Positions 34,640 to 43,802 are shown, numbered from the stretch's first letter. The stretch: DNA of 64,000 bases from an uncultured Phycicoccus sp. (GCF_947495705.1 NZ_CANLZR010000004.1:186001-250000); one strand, 5' to 3'. The notes: generated by a model not told the origin, from the sequence alone. Translations and numbers: made by a program.

Positions 34640-34694
34640 GTCCGGTCCGGACCCCGGACCCGGTGGCCGGGGCCCAGGGTCCGCGGGTGACCGG

Positions 34695-36161
34695 TCAGGT
34701 GCCGGACTCGGGCTGGTCCGCCCACCAGGCGAGGAGGCGCTCCCGGGCCATGTCCTTGCCGACCGGCCCGTCGTCGGTGCGCACCTGCAGGAGGTACTTG
34801 TAGGCGCGGCCGAGCACCGGGCCGGGCCGGATCCCGAGCACCTCGGCGATCTCGTTGCCGTCGAGCTCGGGCCGCAGCGCCTTGAACTCCTCGGCCTCCA
34901 GGAGCCGCTCGATGCGGCCCTCGAGGTCGTCGTAGGCCGCGCCGAGCCGGCGGGCCTTCTTGACGTTGCGGGTCGTGCAGTCGGCGCGGGTCAGCCGGTG
35001 CAGACGCGGCAGGAGGTCGCCGGCGTCGGTGATGTACCGGCGCACGGCGGAGTCGGTCCACTGGCCCTCGCCGTAGCCGTGGAAGCGCAGATGCAGCTCG
35101 ACGAGACGGGCCACCTGGCGGGTCGTCTCCTTGTCGAAGCGCAGGGCCTTCATCCGCTTCGCCGCGAGCTTGGCGCCGACGACCTCGTGGTGGTGGAACG
35201 AGACCCCGCCGCCGTCCTCGAAGCGCCGGGTGGCGGGCTTGCCGATGTCGTGGAGCAGCGCGGCGAGACGCAGCACGAGGTCGGGGCCCGGGACCGACTC
35301 CGGCGGCCCCCCGGGCGGGCCCTCGAGGTCGATGGCCTGCTCGAGGACGATCATCGAGTGGTCGTAGACGTCCTTGTGCCGGTGGTGCTCGTCCACCTCG
35401 AGCTGGAGCGCCGGCAGCTCGGGCAGGACGACCGCCGCCAGGCCGGAGGCGACGAGCAGCTCGAGGCCGGCCCGGGGGTGCGGGGCCAGCAGCAGCTTGG
35501 TCAGCTCGTCCCTGACCCGTTCGGCGGAGACCCGCTCGATGGAGCCGGCGAGGTCCCGCATCGCCTCGAGCACGCCGGCGTCGGGCACGAACCCGAGCTG
35601 GGCGACGAAGCGGGCGGCCCGCATCATCCGCAGCGGGTCGTCACCGAAGGACACCTCGGGCGTCGTGGGGGTCCGCAGGATGCGGGCCTGGAGGTCCTGG
35701 AGGCCGCCGTTGGGGTCGACGAAGGTCAGGTCGGGCAGCCGCAGCGCCATGGCGTTGCACGCGAAGTCCCGCCGCACGAGGTCGTCCTCGAGGGAGTCGC
35801 CGAACGCGACGGCCGGCTTGCGGGTCACCCCGTCGTAGGCGTCGGCGCGGTAGGTGGTGACCTCGACGACGTCGTCGCCCCGCCGGGCCCCGATGGTGCC
35901 GAACGCCCGGCCCATGTCCCACGTGGCCGACCCCCAGGCCGCGAGGATCGCCTCGGTGTCGTCGGGGCGCGCCGACGTCGCGAGGTCGAGGTCGGTCGCG
36001 GGCCGGCCGAGGAAGGCGTCGCGGACGGGCCCCCCGACGAGGGCGAGCTCGTGGCCGGCCGCGGCGAAGCGCTGCCCGAGGTCGGTGAGCACAGGCAGGG
36101 CCGGCGCGAGGTGTGCGACGGCCTGCCGCAGTAGGGCGGCCGGGGGCTGGCGGGTGGACAC
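34695..36161 (-). CDS. cca: CCA-adding tRNA nucleotidyltransferase
   Basis: Adds or repairs the CCA tail of tRNAs. The class II nucleotidyltransferase head shows LVGGPVRDAFLG and the metal-binding DLDLATSA, followed by RRDFACNAMAL, the head-neck segment DDPLRMMRAARFVAQLGF and an HD phosphohydrolase-like domain (LLHDIGK). At 488 residues it is the HD-containing actinobacterial form (PcnA/Rv3907c position). The GTG at 36161 is chosen; the TTG at 36170 is also in frame. Neither has a Shine-Dalgarno, but TAGGCT lies 8 bases before the GTG, so it may be leaderless. It is divergent from the Nudix gene. Confidence 0.95.
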   Translation of the reverse strand: MSTRQPPAALLRQAVAHLAPALPVLTDLGQRFAAAGHELALVGGPVRDAFLGRPATDLDLATSARPDDTEAILAAWGSATWDMGRAFGTIGARRGDDVVEVTTYRADAYDGVTRKPAVAFGDSLEDDLVRRDFACNAMALRLPDLTFVDPNGGLQDLQARILRTPTTPEVSFGDDPLRMMRAARFVAQLGFVPDAGVLEAMRDLAGSIERVSAERVRDELTKLLLAPHPRAGLELLVASGLAAVVLPELPALQLEVDEHHRHKDVYDHSMIVLEQAIDLEGPPGGPPESVPGPDLVLRLAALLHDIGKPATRRFEDGGGVSFHHHEVVGAKLAAKRMKALRFDKETTRQVARLVELHLRFHGYGEGQWTDSAVRRYITDAGDLLPRLHRLTRADCTTRNVKKARRLGAAYDDLEGRIERLLEAEEFKALRPELDGNEIAEVLGIRPGPVLGRAYKYLLQVRTDDGPVGKDMARERLLAWWADQPESGT

Positions 36162-36282
36162 GAGGGACAAGCCTAGGTGCTGGCGTCCGACCCGCCGTAC
36201 GTCCCGCCCGGGGCCCGGGCGAGCGGCGGCGAGCCCGTGCGCGTCGTGCCCCGGTCGACGGTTTCGGGGGCACCCGGGTCGT

Positions 36283-36288
36283 TACAGT
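36283..36288 (+). promoter_or_regulatory. -10 element TACAGT, putative leaderless promoter of the Nudix-murJ unit
   Basis: TACAGT is 6 bases before the ATG at 36295, and the gene has no ribosome-binding site. It matches the DUF305 promoter hexamer and spacing exactly. Confidence 0.5.
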
Positions 36289-36294
36289 GACCAG

Positions 36295-36786
36295 ATGAGC
36301 CACGCCGCCGCCGATCCCACCGGGGCGCCCGTGCGGCGGCTCCCGGCGGTCGAGGAGCGCAGCGCGGGCGGCGTCGTCGTCGACGTCCACGAGGGGCAGG
36401 CGCGGATCGCCGTCATCGCCCGTCGCAACCGGGCCGGCCGCGTCGAGTGGTGCCTCCCGAAGGGTCACATCGAGGGCGAGGAGACCCTGCCCGAGACGGC
36501 CGTCCGCGAGGTGGCCGAGGAGACCGGCATCGAGGGCCGGGTCCTCATCGAGCTCGGCACCATCGACTACTGGTTCGCCGCCGGCGACCGGCGCATCCAC
36601 AAGTACGTGCACCACTACCTCCTCGAGGCCACCGGCGGCTGCCTGACCATCGAGAACGACCCCGACCACGAGGCCATCGACGTCGCGTGGTTCCTCCTCA
36701 GCGAGGCCCACCGGCACCTCACCTTCCCCAACGAGCGCCGGATCGCCCGGCTCGCCTGGCAGCGGTTGGCCGGGGACGCCGGGTGA
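36295..36786 (+). CDS. Nudix hydrolase
   Basis: A 163-residue hydrolase for a nucleoside-diphosphate-linked substrate. The Nudix box is complete (GX5EX7REUXEEXGU: G-HIEGE-E ... REVAEETGI). It occupies the mutT4 (Rv3908) position between the CCA enzyme and murJ. The substrate is not evident. The stop codon overlaps the murJ GTG (GTGA), so the two are translationally coupled. The start is fixed by MSHAAADPTG with a TACAGT hexamer upstream. Confidence 0.93.
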   Translation: MSHAAADPTGAPVRRLPAVEERSAGGVVVDVHEGQARIAVIARRNRAGRVEWCLPKGHIEGEETLPETAVREVAEETGIEGRVLIELGTIDYWFAAGDRRIHKYVHHYLLEATGGCLTIENDPDHEAIDVAWFLLSEAHRHLTFPNERRIARLAWQRLAGDAG

Positions 36787-38435
36787 GCCCGCCGGCCCAG
36801 AGCATCGGACGCTCCGGGGCGGTGATGGCGGCGGGGACGCTCGCCAGCCGCGTCGCGGGGATGCTCCGCGCCTCCCTGCTCGCGTCGGTCATCGGCGCCT
36901 CCGGCCTGGCCGCCGAGGCGTTCACCGTCGCGAACACCCTCCCGAACAGCCTCTACCTGCTGCTGGCGGGCGGCACGCTCAACGCGGTCCTCGTGCCGCA
37001 GATCATCCGGGCCCGGACCCGCCCCGACGCCGGTGAGGACTTCGTCAACCGGCTGCTCACCGCCGCGATCGCGCTCTTCGTGCTCTCGTCGGTCGTGCTG
37101 ACCGCGCTCGCCCCGCTCCTCGTGCGGCTCTACTTCGACACCGGCGACGCCCAGGCGCTGCAGCTCGCGACGGTGTTCGCGTTCATCTGCATCCCGCAGG
37201 TCCTCTTCTACGGGCTGTACACGATCTTCGGGCAGGTGCTCAACGCCAACGGCCGGTTCGCCGCCTTCACGTGGGCCCCGCTCGTCGCCAACGTCGTCGC
37301 CGTCGGCGGGCTCCTGTGGTTCCGCGGCGAGGGGCTGCCGCTGCGCGCCGACCCCGGCGCGTGGACGCCGCGGATGATCGGGATCCTCGCCGGGACCGCG
37401 ACGCTCTCGATCGCGCTGCAGGCCGCGGCCCTCGTGGTCCCGCTGCGCCGGATGGGCTTCCGCTACCGGCCCCGGTGGGGGCTGCGCGGCCACGGCTTCG
37501 AGGGCGTCTCGGATGTCGCGAAGTGGAGCTTCGGCTCGATCGTCATCGTCCAGATCGGGTACCTGGTGACGACCAAGGTCCTCACGAACGCCGCGAGCGA
37601 GGCCGACCGGATCGGGCTCACCGGCGCCGCCGGCATCGCCGCGTTCAACCCGGCGCAGCTGCTCATGATGCTGCCGCACGGGCTCGTCACGGTCTCACTC
37701 GTCACGGCGCTCTACACCCAGCTGTCGGAGGCGGCCAGCCGCGGGGACCACGCGACGGTCATGCGCCACCACGAGCAGGGCCTGCGGATCCCGGCCGCGC
37801 TGCTGCTGCCCGTCGTGGCCCTGGTGCTGGCCACGGTGCCACTCGTCACGGCCACGTTCTTCTTCGACAACCCGCTCACCGACACCGAGGCCATCGCGGC
37901 CGTGCTCGTCGGGCTGTTCGGCGGCATCATCCCGCTCGGCTGGGTCTACCTCAACGACCGGGTGTTCTACGCCCAGCAGCAGACCTTCTGGTCGTTCCGC
38001 ACGCAGTTCGTCGTGACGAGCATCTCGATCACCGTGGCGCTCGGGGCCGCCCAGCTCTCGCCGGCGTGGACCGGGACGGTCCTGGCCTTCGGGCAGACCT
38101 TCGCCTACGTCGTCGGGGCCGCGGTGGGTTGGGCGGTGCTGCGCCGGCAGCACGGTCGCATCGGGCTGCGCGGCGCGGCCTCGGTCTACCTGCGGATCGG
38201 CGTGCCGGCGGCCGTGACCGCCGTCGCGCTCGGTCTCGCCATCCGCTGGCTGTTCCCGGACTTCGGCGTCGACCGCGGCGTCGGGGCGCTGGTGGACGGC
38301 GCCGTGATCCTCGGTGTCGCGGGGGTCGTGCAGGTCGTCGTCACCTGGGGTGTGGCGCACCTGCTCGGGGTCCGGGAGATCGCCCGCCTCCTCGATCCGC
38401 TCACCCGGCGGGTGCGCGGACTCCGTCGTCGCTGA
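36783..38435 (+). CDS. murJ: Lipid II flippase MurJ (MviN)
   Basis: A 550-residue polytopic membrane protein of the MOP superfamily that flips lipid II to the outer leaflet. Signatures include SRVAGMLRASLLASVIG, FTVANTLPNSLYLLLAGG and FGQVLNANGRFAAF, and about 14 hydrophobic helices are visible. Unlike mycobacterial MviN it ends soon after the last helix (LTRRVRGLRRR) and has no fused pseudokinase; that domain is the next gene. The GTG start overlaps the Nudix stop. The DUF6049-type gene (Rv3909 position) that lies between them in mycobacteria is absent. Confidence 0.95.
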   Translation: MSPPAQSIGRSGAVMAAGTLASRVAGMLRASLLASVIGASGLAAEAFTVANTLPNSLYLLLAGGTLNAVLVPQIIRARTRPDAGEDFVNRLLTAAIALFVLSSVVLTALAPLLVRLYFDTGDAQALQLATVFAFICIPQVLFYGLYTIFGQVLNANGRFAAFTWAPLVANVVAVGGLLWFRGEGLPLRADPGAWTPRMIGILAGTATLSIALQAAALVVPLRRMGFRYRPRWGLRGHGFEGVSDVAKWSFGSIVIVQIGYLVTTKVLTNAASEADRIGLTGAAGIAAFNPAQLLMMLPHGLVTVSLVTALYTQLSEAASRGDHATVMRHHEQGLRIPAALLLPVVALVLATVPLVTATFFFDNPLTDTEAIAAVLVGLFGGIIPLGWVYLNDRVFYAQQQTFWSFRTQFVVTSISITVALGAAQLSPAWTGTVLAFGQTFAYVVGAAVGWAVLRRQHGRIGLRGAASVYLRIGVPAAVTAVALGLAIRWLFPDFGVDRGVGALVDGAVILGVAGVVQVVVTWGVAHLLGVREIARLLDPLTRRVRGLRRR

Positions 38436-38443
38436 GGCACCCC

Positions 38444-38449
38444 CTACGA
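38444..38449 (+). promoter_or_regulatory. Possible -10 (TACGAT) for the pseudokinase-sigM unit
   Basis: TACGAT begins 9 bases after the murJ stop and lies 61 bases before the pseudokinase GTG. An 8-bp hairpin (CCCCACCG/CGGTGGGG, 38458-38479) follows in the leader and might instead be a weak murJ terminator. Confidence 0.4.
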
Positions 38450-38510
38450 TGGACGGACCCCACCGAGTGACCGGTGGGGCAGCCGTGACGGACGACCGGA
38501 AGGAGCCGCG

Positions 38511-40772
38511 GTGAAGGGTGTGGGACCCGGCACCGTCCTCGGCGGGCGCTACACGGTGCATCGCCGCATCGCCCAGGACCGGGGCACCGAACGGTGGACC
38601 GCCGACGACACGACGCTCGGGCGCCAGGTGTCGATCCTCGTCGTCCCGCTCGAGGACCACCGCACCGCCTCGTTCGTCGACGCCGCCCGGCGCGCCTCCT
38701 CGGTGTCCCACGCGGTGCTCGTGCGCATCCTCGACGTCGGCCAGGACGACGACGTCGCCTTCGTCGTCGAGGAGGTCCTCGACGACGCCCGCAGCCTCGC
38801 CCAGATCGTCACCGACGGGGGTATCCCCGGCGACGAGGTCCGCCGCATCACCGGGGAGGTCGCCGCTGCGCTGGAGTCCGCCCGCCAGCGGGGCATGCAC
38901 CACCTCGACCTCACCCCCGACGACGTCCTGCGGACCCCCGACGGCGAGGTCCGTCTCAGAGGCATCGAGATCGCCGGCATCCGGGCCGGCGAGGACGCCC
39001 TCGACCCCGAGGAGGCGGCCCGCCGCGACGCCGTCGGCGTCGTCGCCCTCGCCTATGCCGGGCTCACCGGCCTGTGGCCGCTCGGGGCCGGCGGCTCCGG
39101 GCTCGGGCCTGCTCCGCGGGTCCCGGCCGGGGTGGCGGCCCCCTCCGAGATCGCGGCCGGGGTGCCGCGCGACATCGACGCCATCTGCCGGCTGACGCTC
39201 AACGACGACCAGGGCCCCACGACCCCCGGCGACTACGCCCGCCAGGTCGCGCCCTGGCCCTCCCGGCAGGTCGTCGGCCGCCCCGTCGTCCCCGCCATCG
39301 CGCAGGCCGAACCGGTCGAGGAAGCCCCGCCGGCCGAGCCGAAAGAGCCCGCCGCTGCCGCCACGGCGGCCGTCGCCGCGCCGCCGGCCCCCGAGGAATC
39401 CGAGGAGGCCGAGGGGCAGGTGGCCGAGCCGTCCACCGCCGACGACGGCCTCGCGTCCACCGCGACGCTCCCGGTCATCGCGGCCGGCGGCCCGCCCCCC
39501 GCAGCCGCCCCGCCCGCCGCCGAACCGGCCGACCGCACCGACCCGGGCGTGGACGCACCCGCACCTGCGCGACCCGACGCTCCGGCGTGGCTCGCCGCTG
39601 GCGACGACCCCTTCGAGACGGCGGCGGTGACGCCCGCAGCGGGTGCGGCGGGCATCGCGGCCGCGGCAGCGGCGTCGTCGGGCGCCGGGCCCGCGGTCGA
39701 CGAGCCGCCCGCCCGGCGCTCCTGGTTCGGCGGCGCCGCCGGGCCGGGCGTCGACGAGGGGCTGTGGAGCAGCGACTCCGGCTCCGCGGAGGACGACGAC
39801 GACGGCTGGGACGACACGGCCTGGGGCTCGGGCGACTGGGACGACGAGCGTGAGCCGGCGGCCGTGGCCCGCGCCGACGACCGCGGCGCCGGGTCGGACG
39901 ACGACGAGGACGGCCACGACGGCCACGACGGCCACGACGCCCGCGGGCAGGCGGCCGCCGCGGGGGCTGCCGTGGCGGAGGCGTTCGGCACCGTCAGCAC
40001 CCGGGTCTCCGGGTTCGCGCGGCGCGCCGTCGACAAGGTCACCGAGCTCAGCCCCGACACCGAGCGCATCCCGCGCGAGTTCGACGACGAGGCCCCGGCG
40101 GCGCTCGTGCCCGCCGAGCCGCTGACCCGCGACGAGTCCAAGCTGGCCATCGGCATCGTCGCGGCCTTCCTCGTGCTCGCGCTCGTCATCGGCATCTGGG
40201 GCGTCATGCAGATCGGGTCGCGCACCGACCTCGGCCTCGACGGCCCTGCCGGGACCCCCGCCGGCTCGGCCTCCCCGACCGGGTCGCCCGAGGCCACCGG
40301 AGGCGAGGGCGAGGGCGAGGGTGAAGGCGGCGGAGCCGCCGAGCCGCTGGCGATCCTCAAGGTCGAGGCCTACGACCCTCAGGGCGACGGCGCCGAGAAC
40401 AACAGCCTCACCCCTAAGACCTACGACGGCGACACCTCCACCGGCTGGAACTCCGAGAACTACCGCACCGACCCGTTCGGCGGGCTCAAGAAGGGCCTCG
40501 GGCTCATCGTCGACCTCGGGCCGAACAAGAAGCCCCAGGAAGTCCAGCTCGACATTCCCAAGAATGTCGACCTCGAGGTGTGGGTCGGCCCGGACGCCTC
40601 CCTCGACGGCGCGACGAAGATCGGCGAGAAGACCGACAGCAAGGGCGGCCTGGATTTCGCGGTTCCCGACGACGTGAGCGGTCAATACATCATCATCTGG
40701 TACACCGGCCTCCACCCCGACGAGGACGGCAAGCGCCGGGCGTGGCTCAACGAGGTCGTCGTCACCGGCTGA
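38511..40772 (+). CDS. MurJ-associated pseudokinase with C-terminal discoidin-like domain
   Basis: A 753-residue membrane protein. Residues about 10-250 keep a kinase-like layout (LGGRYTVHRRIAQDRGTERW) but lack the ATP-lysine (VSILVVPLE), have HLDLTPDDVL in place of HRDxKxxN, and have no DFG. A long Ala/Pro/Asp-rich cytoplasmic linker with a GHDGHDGHD stretch follows. One transmembrane helix is at about 547-567 (LAIGIVAAFLVLALVIGIWG), and an external F5/8-type beta domain (TYDGDTSTGWNSENY) ends the protein. In mycobacteria this unit is fused to MviN and, when phosphorylated, recruits FhaA to control peptidoglycan synthesis; a similar role is inferred. An AAGGAG ribosome-binding site is present. 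Confidence 0.88.
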   Translation: MKGVGPGTVLGGRYTVHRRIAQDRGTERWTADDTTLGRQVSILVVPLEDHRTASFVDAARRASSVSHAVLVRILDVGQDDDVAFVVEEVLDDARSLAQIVTDGGIPGDEVRRITGEVAAALESARQRGMHHLDLTPDDVLRTPDGEVRLRGIEIAGIRAGEDALDPEEAARRDAVGVVALAYAGLTGLWPLGAGGSGLGPAPRVPAGVAAPSEIAAGVPRDIDAICRLTLNDDQGPTTPGDYARQVAPWPSRQVVGRPVVPAIAQAEPVEEAPPAEPKEPAAAATAAVAAPPAPEESEEAEGQVAEPSTADDGLASTATLPVIAAGGPPPAAAPPAAEPADRTDPGVDAPAPARPDAPAWLAAGDDPFETAAVTPAAGAAGIAAAAAASSGAGPAVDEPPARRSWFGGAAGPGVDEGLWSSDSGSAEDDDDGWDDTAWGSGDWDDEREPAAVARADDRGAGSDDDEDGHDGHDGHDARGQAAAAGAAVAEAFGTVSTRVSGFARRAVDKVTELSPDTERIPREFDDEAPAALVPAEPLTRDESKLAIGIVAAFLVLALVIGIWGVMQIGSRTDLGLDGPAGTPAGSASPTGSPEATGGEGEGEGEGGGAAEPLAILKVEAYDPQGDGAENNSLTPKTYDGDTSTGWNSENYRTDPFGGLKKGLGLIVDLGPNKKPQEVQLDIPKNVDLEVWVGPDASLDGATKIGEKTDSKGGLDFAVPDDVSGQYIIIWYTGLHPDEDGKRRAWLNEVVVTG

Positions 40773-40784
40773 TCGGGAGGCCGC

Positions 40785-41408
40785 GTGCCCACGGAGAACC
40801 GCGACGCGGGTGCGCTCGACGCGCTCGCAGACCTCGACGATGCCGCGCTGCTGGCTCGGCACGTCCGCGGTGGTGACGACGGGGCCGCGTTCGGCGAGCT
40901 GTTCCGCCGCCACCGGGACCGCATGTACGCGGTCGCGATCCGCACCACCGGCCAGCGCGAGCTGGCCGCCGACGCGGTCCAGGAGGCGTTCGTCTCGGCC
41001 TTCCGGCGCGCCGACGCCTTCCGTGGCGAGGCGGCCGTCACCACCTGGCTCCACCGGATCGTCGTCAACGCCTGCCTGGACCGGCTGCGGCGCGAGAAGA
41101 ACGCGACCGTCCGCCGCGCGGGCGACGTCGCCGACATCGACCTCCCCGACCGGCACGACCACCACGCGGCCACGGAGACCGCGATCGTCGTCCGGGACGC
41201 CCTCGCGCGCCTCCCCGAGGCCCAGCGGCTGGCCCTGGTCCTGGTCGACATGCAGGGGCTGTCGGTGGCCGAGGCCGCGGCCGTCCTCGACGTCGCCGAG
41301 GGAACCGTGAAGTCGCGGTGCTTCCGCGGTCGTGAGGCCCTGGCCCGGATCCTGAGGCCGCCCTCAGCCACAGGTCCCGGCCCGGCGGAACCACAGGAGG
41401 CCACATGA
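40785..41408 (+). CDS. sigM: ECF sigma factor, SigM-type
   Basis: A 207-residue ECF sigma factor. Region 2 shows FGELFRRHRDRMYAVAIRTTG and TWLHRIVVNACLDRLRR; region 4 shows LPEAQRLALVLVDMQGLSVAEAAAVL and GTVKSRCFRGREAL. Position (after murJ and the pseudokinase, before the anti-sigma and trxBA) matches mycobacterial sigM (Rv3911). A GGGAGG ribosome-binding site precedes the GTG, 12 bases after the pseudokinase stop, indicating one operon. A SigM-regulated envelope or redox response is inferred from the neighbours. Confidence 0.9.
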   Translation: MPTENRDAGALDALADLDDAALLARHVRGGDDGAAFGELFRRHRDRMYAVAIRTTGQRELAADAVQEAFVSAFRRADAFRGEAAVTTWLHRIVVNACLDRLRREKNATVRRAGDVADIDLPDRHDHHAATETAIVVRDALARLPEAQRLALVLVDMQGLSVAEAAAVLDVAEGTVKSRCFRGREALARILRPPSATGPGPAEPQEAT

Positions 41409-41481
41409 CGTCACACCCTCGACCGGACCCGCACCCCAGGCCCCGGTCCTTCCCCGCCCGTGGCCACCGTCGGAGCAGCTC

Positions 41482-42297
41482 GTGAATCACCCCCACGACG
41501 ACACCGACCCGACCGAGCTCGATCCCACCGGGATGCGTGCCCTGCTCGGGAGCCTGCCCGACCCCGCCCCCATGCCCGCCGACCTCGTCGAGCGCATCGA
41601 GGCGGCTCTCGCGGAGGAGGCCCGCCGCGGCAACGGCTGGGCCGTCCCCGAGTGCCCGCCCGAGCTCCGGGCCGCGACACCGGACGCCCCGGCCGGCGTC
41701 GTCCCCCTGCGCCGCCGCCCCGTCTGGCGGGGGCTCGGCGCGGCGGCCGCCGTCGTCGGCGTCCTGGGCCTCGGTGGGCTCATCCTCGAGACCGCGAGCC
41801 CCGGGGGCCTCCAGGCCGCCCTCGGCGTCGCGGACGACCTGGCGGGTGGAGGCACCGTCTCGGGTGCCGAGTCCGACGGCGCGGTTGGCGGGTCCGACGG
41901 GTCCGGCAGCCGTGGCGCCCCGGCCCGACTGCTCGCCGCCGACCCCGACCTGCGGGTGCACGTCCTCGACGGCGGCTCGGTCATCTCCTCCGCCGAGCTC
42001 GCGGACGCCGCCCGCCAGGTTCCGGTGGCTCCGGGCAAGGCGGCACCGGCGGCCCCCGCAGACGAGGGGGTCTCGGGCGCCCCGGTGGCGACGGCCGAGG
42101 GCGCCCGGGCCTGCGCGACCGGGCTCGGGGTGCCACGCGGGGATGCCGTCGTCGTCGAGCTCGTCGTCGTCGACGGTCGGCCGGCCGCGCTCGTCGTCGC
42201 GACCTCTCCCAGCGGCGCGCGCACGGCCTGGGCGGCCCTGCGCACCTGTGCGCCGGGCGACCCCGGGGCGCTCGCGGGGCCGGTTCCGGTGGGCTGA
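41482..42297 (+). CDS. Putative anti-sigma factor, membrane protein
   Basis: A 271-residue protein. A cytoplasmic N-terminal part (LLGSLPDPAPMPADLVERIEAAL) lacks the zinc HxxxCxxC motif. One transmembrane helix at about residues 80-103 (GLGAAAAVVGVLGLGGLIL) leads to an extracytoplasmic domain with two Cys (ARACATGLGV and LRTCAPGD) that could form a disulfide. Position right after sigM matches RsmA (Rv3912), the anti-SigM factor. Sequence conservation is weak in this family, so the call rests mainly on layout and context. Confidence 0.7.
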   Translation: MNHPHDDTDPTELDPTGMRALLGSLPDPAPMPADLVERIEAALAEEARRGNGWAVPECPPELRAATPDAPAGVVPLRRRPVWRGLGAAAAVVGVLGLGGLILETASPGGLQAALGVADDLAGGGTVSGAESDGAVGGSDGSGSRGAPARLLAADPDLRVHVLDGGSVISSAELADAARQVPVAPGKAAPAAPADEGVSGAPVATAEGARACATGLGVPRGDAVVVELVVVDGRPAALVVATSPSGARTAWAALRTCAPGDPGALAGPVPVG

Positions 42298-42350
42298 CGC
42301 GACCCGTCGCCAACCGGTCGCACCCCCACCGGCGGGGCGGCACCCGCCCG

Positions 42351-42376
42351 GGAACATCGCGGCCCTAGGATCGGTT
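42351..42376 (+). promoter_or_regulatory. SigR/SigH-type promoter of trxB-trxA
   Basis: GGAAC (42351-42355), exactly 18 bases, then GTT (42374-42376). This fits the actinobacterial thiol-stress consensus GGAAY-N18-GTT that drives trxBA in Streptomyces. It lies about 58 bases before the trxB start. SigM promoters also begin GGAAC but have a different -10. Confidence 0.65.
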
Positions 42377-42434
42377 GACGACAACACCGCATATAGCGGT
42401 CATCATCTGCTTCCACCACCACAGGATGTGTTCC

Positions 42435-43364
42435 GTGACCTCTGACGTCCGCAACGTCATCATCATCGGCTCCGGCCCGGCCGGTTGGACCGCTGCCGTG
42501 TACGCGGCGCGGGCGAACCTGGAGCCGCTGATCATCGAGGGTGCGGTCACCGCCGGTGGCGCCCTGATGAACACGACCGAGGTCGAGAACTTCCCCGGCT
42601 TCCGGGACGGCATCATGGGCCCGGACCTCATGGAGAACATGCGGGCCCAGGCCGAGCGGTTCGGCACCGAGATCGTCACCGACGACGTCGAGCACGTCGA
42701 GCTCGAGGGCGACATCAAGCTCGTGCGCGACTCCGCCGGCAACGAGTACCGGGCGCGCGCCGTGATCCTCGCGATGGGCTCGGCCTACCGCGAGCTGGGC
42801 CTGCCCGACGAGAAGCGCCTCTCCGGTCACGGCGTCTCCTGGTGCGCGACCTGCGACGGGTTCTTCTTCCGCGACCAGGACATCGTCGTCGTCGGCGGCG
42901 GGGACTCCGCGATGGAGGAGGCGACGTTCCTCACCAAGTTCGCGAAGTCGGTCACCGTCATCGTCCGCCGCGACGAGCTGCGGGCCAGCGCGATCATGGC
43001 CGAGCGGGCCATGGCCAACGACAAGATCCACTTCCGCTGGAACAGCGCCGTCGAGGCGATCCACGGCGAGAGCAAGCTCACCGGGGTCACCCTGCGCGAC
43101 ACCGTCACCGGCGAGACCAGCGAGCTCGCGGTCACCGGCCTGTTCATCGCCATCGGGCACGACCCCCGCAACGAGCTCGTCAAGGGCCAGGTCGACCTCG
43201 ACGCCGACGGCTACGTGCTCACCGAGGGCCGCACCTCCAAGACCAACCTCCCCGGCGTCTTCGCCTCCGGCGACCTCGTCGACCACACCTACCGGCAGGC
43301 CATCACGGCCGCCGGCTCCGGCTGCGCCGCCGCCCTCGACGCCGAACGCTTCCTCGCCCACTGA
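42435..43364 (+). CDS. trxB: Thioredoxin reductase
   Basis: A flavoenzyme that passes electrons from NADPH to thioredoxin. The FAD motif is [16 protein letters not shown], the NADPH motif is [15 protein letters not shown], the redox disulfide is WCATCD (Cys 137 and Cys 140), and the C-terminal FAD site is [23 protein letters not shown] (shown in part: FASGDLVD). The GTG at 42435 is chosen because AGGA lies 8 bases upstream; the ATG at 42426 lacks a proper ribosome-binding site. It is followed by trxA after 52 bases and preceded by a SigR-type promoter. Confidence 0.96.
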   Translation: MTSDVRNVIIIGSGPAGWTAAVYAARANLEPLIIEGAVTAGGALMNTTEVENFPGFRDGIMGPDLMENMRAQAERFGTEIVTDDVEHVELEGDIKLVRDSAGNEYRARAVILAMGSAYRELGLPDEKRLSGHGVSWCATCDGFFFRDQDIVVVGGGDSAMEEATFLTKFAKSVTVIVRRDELRASAIMAERAMANDKIHFRWNSAVEAIHGESKLTGVTLRDTVTGETSELAVTGLFIAIGHDPRNELVKGQVDLDADGYVLTEGRTSKTNLPGVFASGDLVDHTYRQAITAAGSGCAAALDAERFLAH

Positions 43365-43416
43365 CCGGGCCTCGCACCTCCACCCCGGCCCGCACGGGCC
43401 ACGAAAGGAACTCCCC

Positions 43417-43743
43417 ATGGCAGACGTCACGACGACCTCGGACGCCACCTTCGACGCCGACGTCATCAAGAGCGACAAGCCGGTGCTCGTCGACTTCTGG
43501 GCTCCCTGGTGCGGCCCGTGCCGTGCCGTGGCCCCCGTGCTCGAGGAGATCGCGCGCGACCACGGCGACAAGGTCTCGGTCGTCAAGCTGAACACCGACG
43601 AGAACCCGCAGATCACCGGCAAGCTCGGTATCACGAGCATCCCGACGATGCACGTTTACCTCGGCGGCGAGATCGTCAAGACGATCATCGGCGCCCGGCC
43701 CAAGCCGGTGCTGCTCCGCGAGCTCGAGCCGTTCCTCGGCTGA
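43417..43743 (+). CDS. trxA: Thioredoxin
   Basis: A 108-residue thioredoxin with the active-site WCGPC (Cys 32, Cys 35) in VDFWAPWCGPCRAVAP and the conserved cis-Pro in SIPTM. An AAAGGAAC ribosome-binding site precedes the ATG. It is cotranscribed with trxB and ends at a strong hairpin. The cwlM gene that follows trxC in mycobacteria is absent here. Confidence 0.98.
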   Translation: MADVTTTSDATFDADVIKSDKPVLVDFWAPWCGPCRAVAPVLEEIARDHGDKVSVVKLNTDENPQITGKLGITSIPTMHVYLGGEIVKTIIGARPKPVLLRELEPFLG

Positions 43744-43771
43744 GGCTCACCCGACGTTCTGTCGAGCGCCG

Positions 43772-43802
43772 ACAGGCCCGGACCCTCGTGGTCCGGGCCT
43801 GT
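43772..43802 (+). terminator. Hairpin terminator after trxA
   Basis: A perfect 13-bp stem with a 5-base loop, followed by GTTGG, 28 bases after the trxA stop. Confidence 0.85.

Noticed and set aside
40300-40335. GEGEGEG and GHDGHDGHD low-complexity repeats in the pseudokinase
   Set aside because: Short codon-level repeats in a disordered linker; no sign of phase variation or functional repeats.
37695-41165. Antisense open frame of about 1,150 codons across murJ, pseudokinase and sigM
   Set aside because: Same GC-driven shadow; no ribosome-binding site and no recognisable domain.
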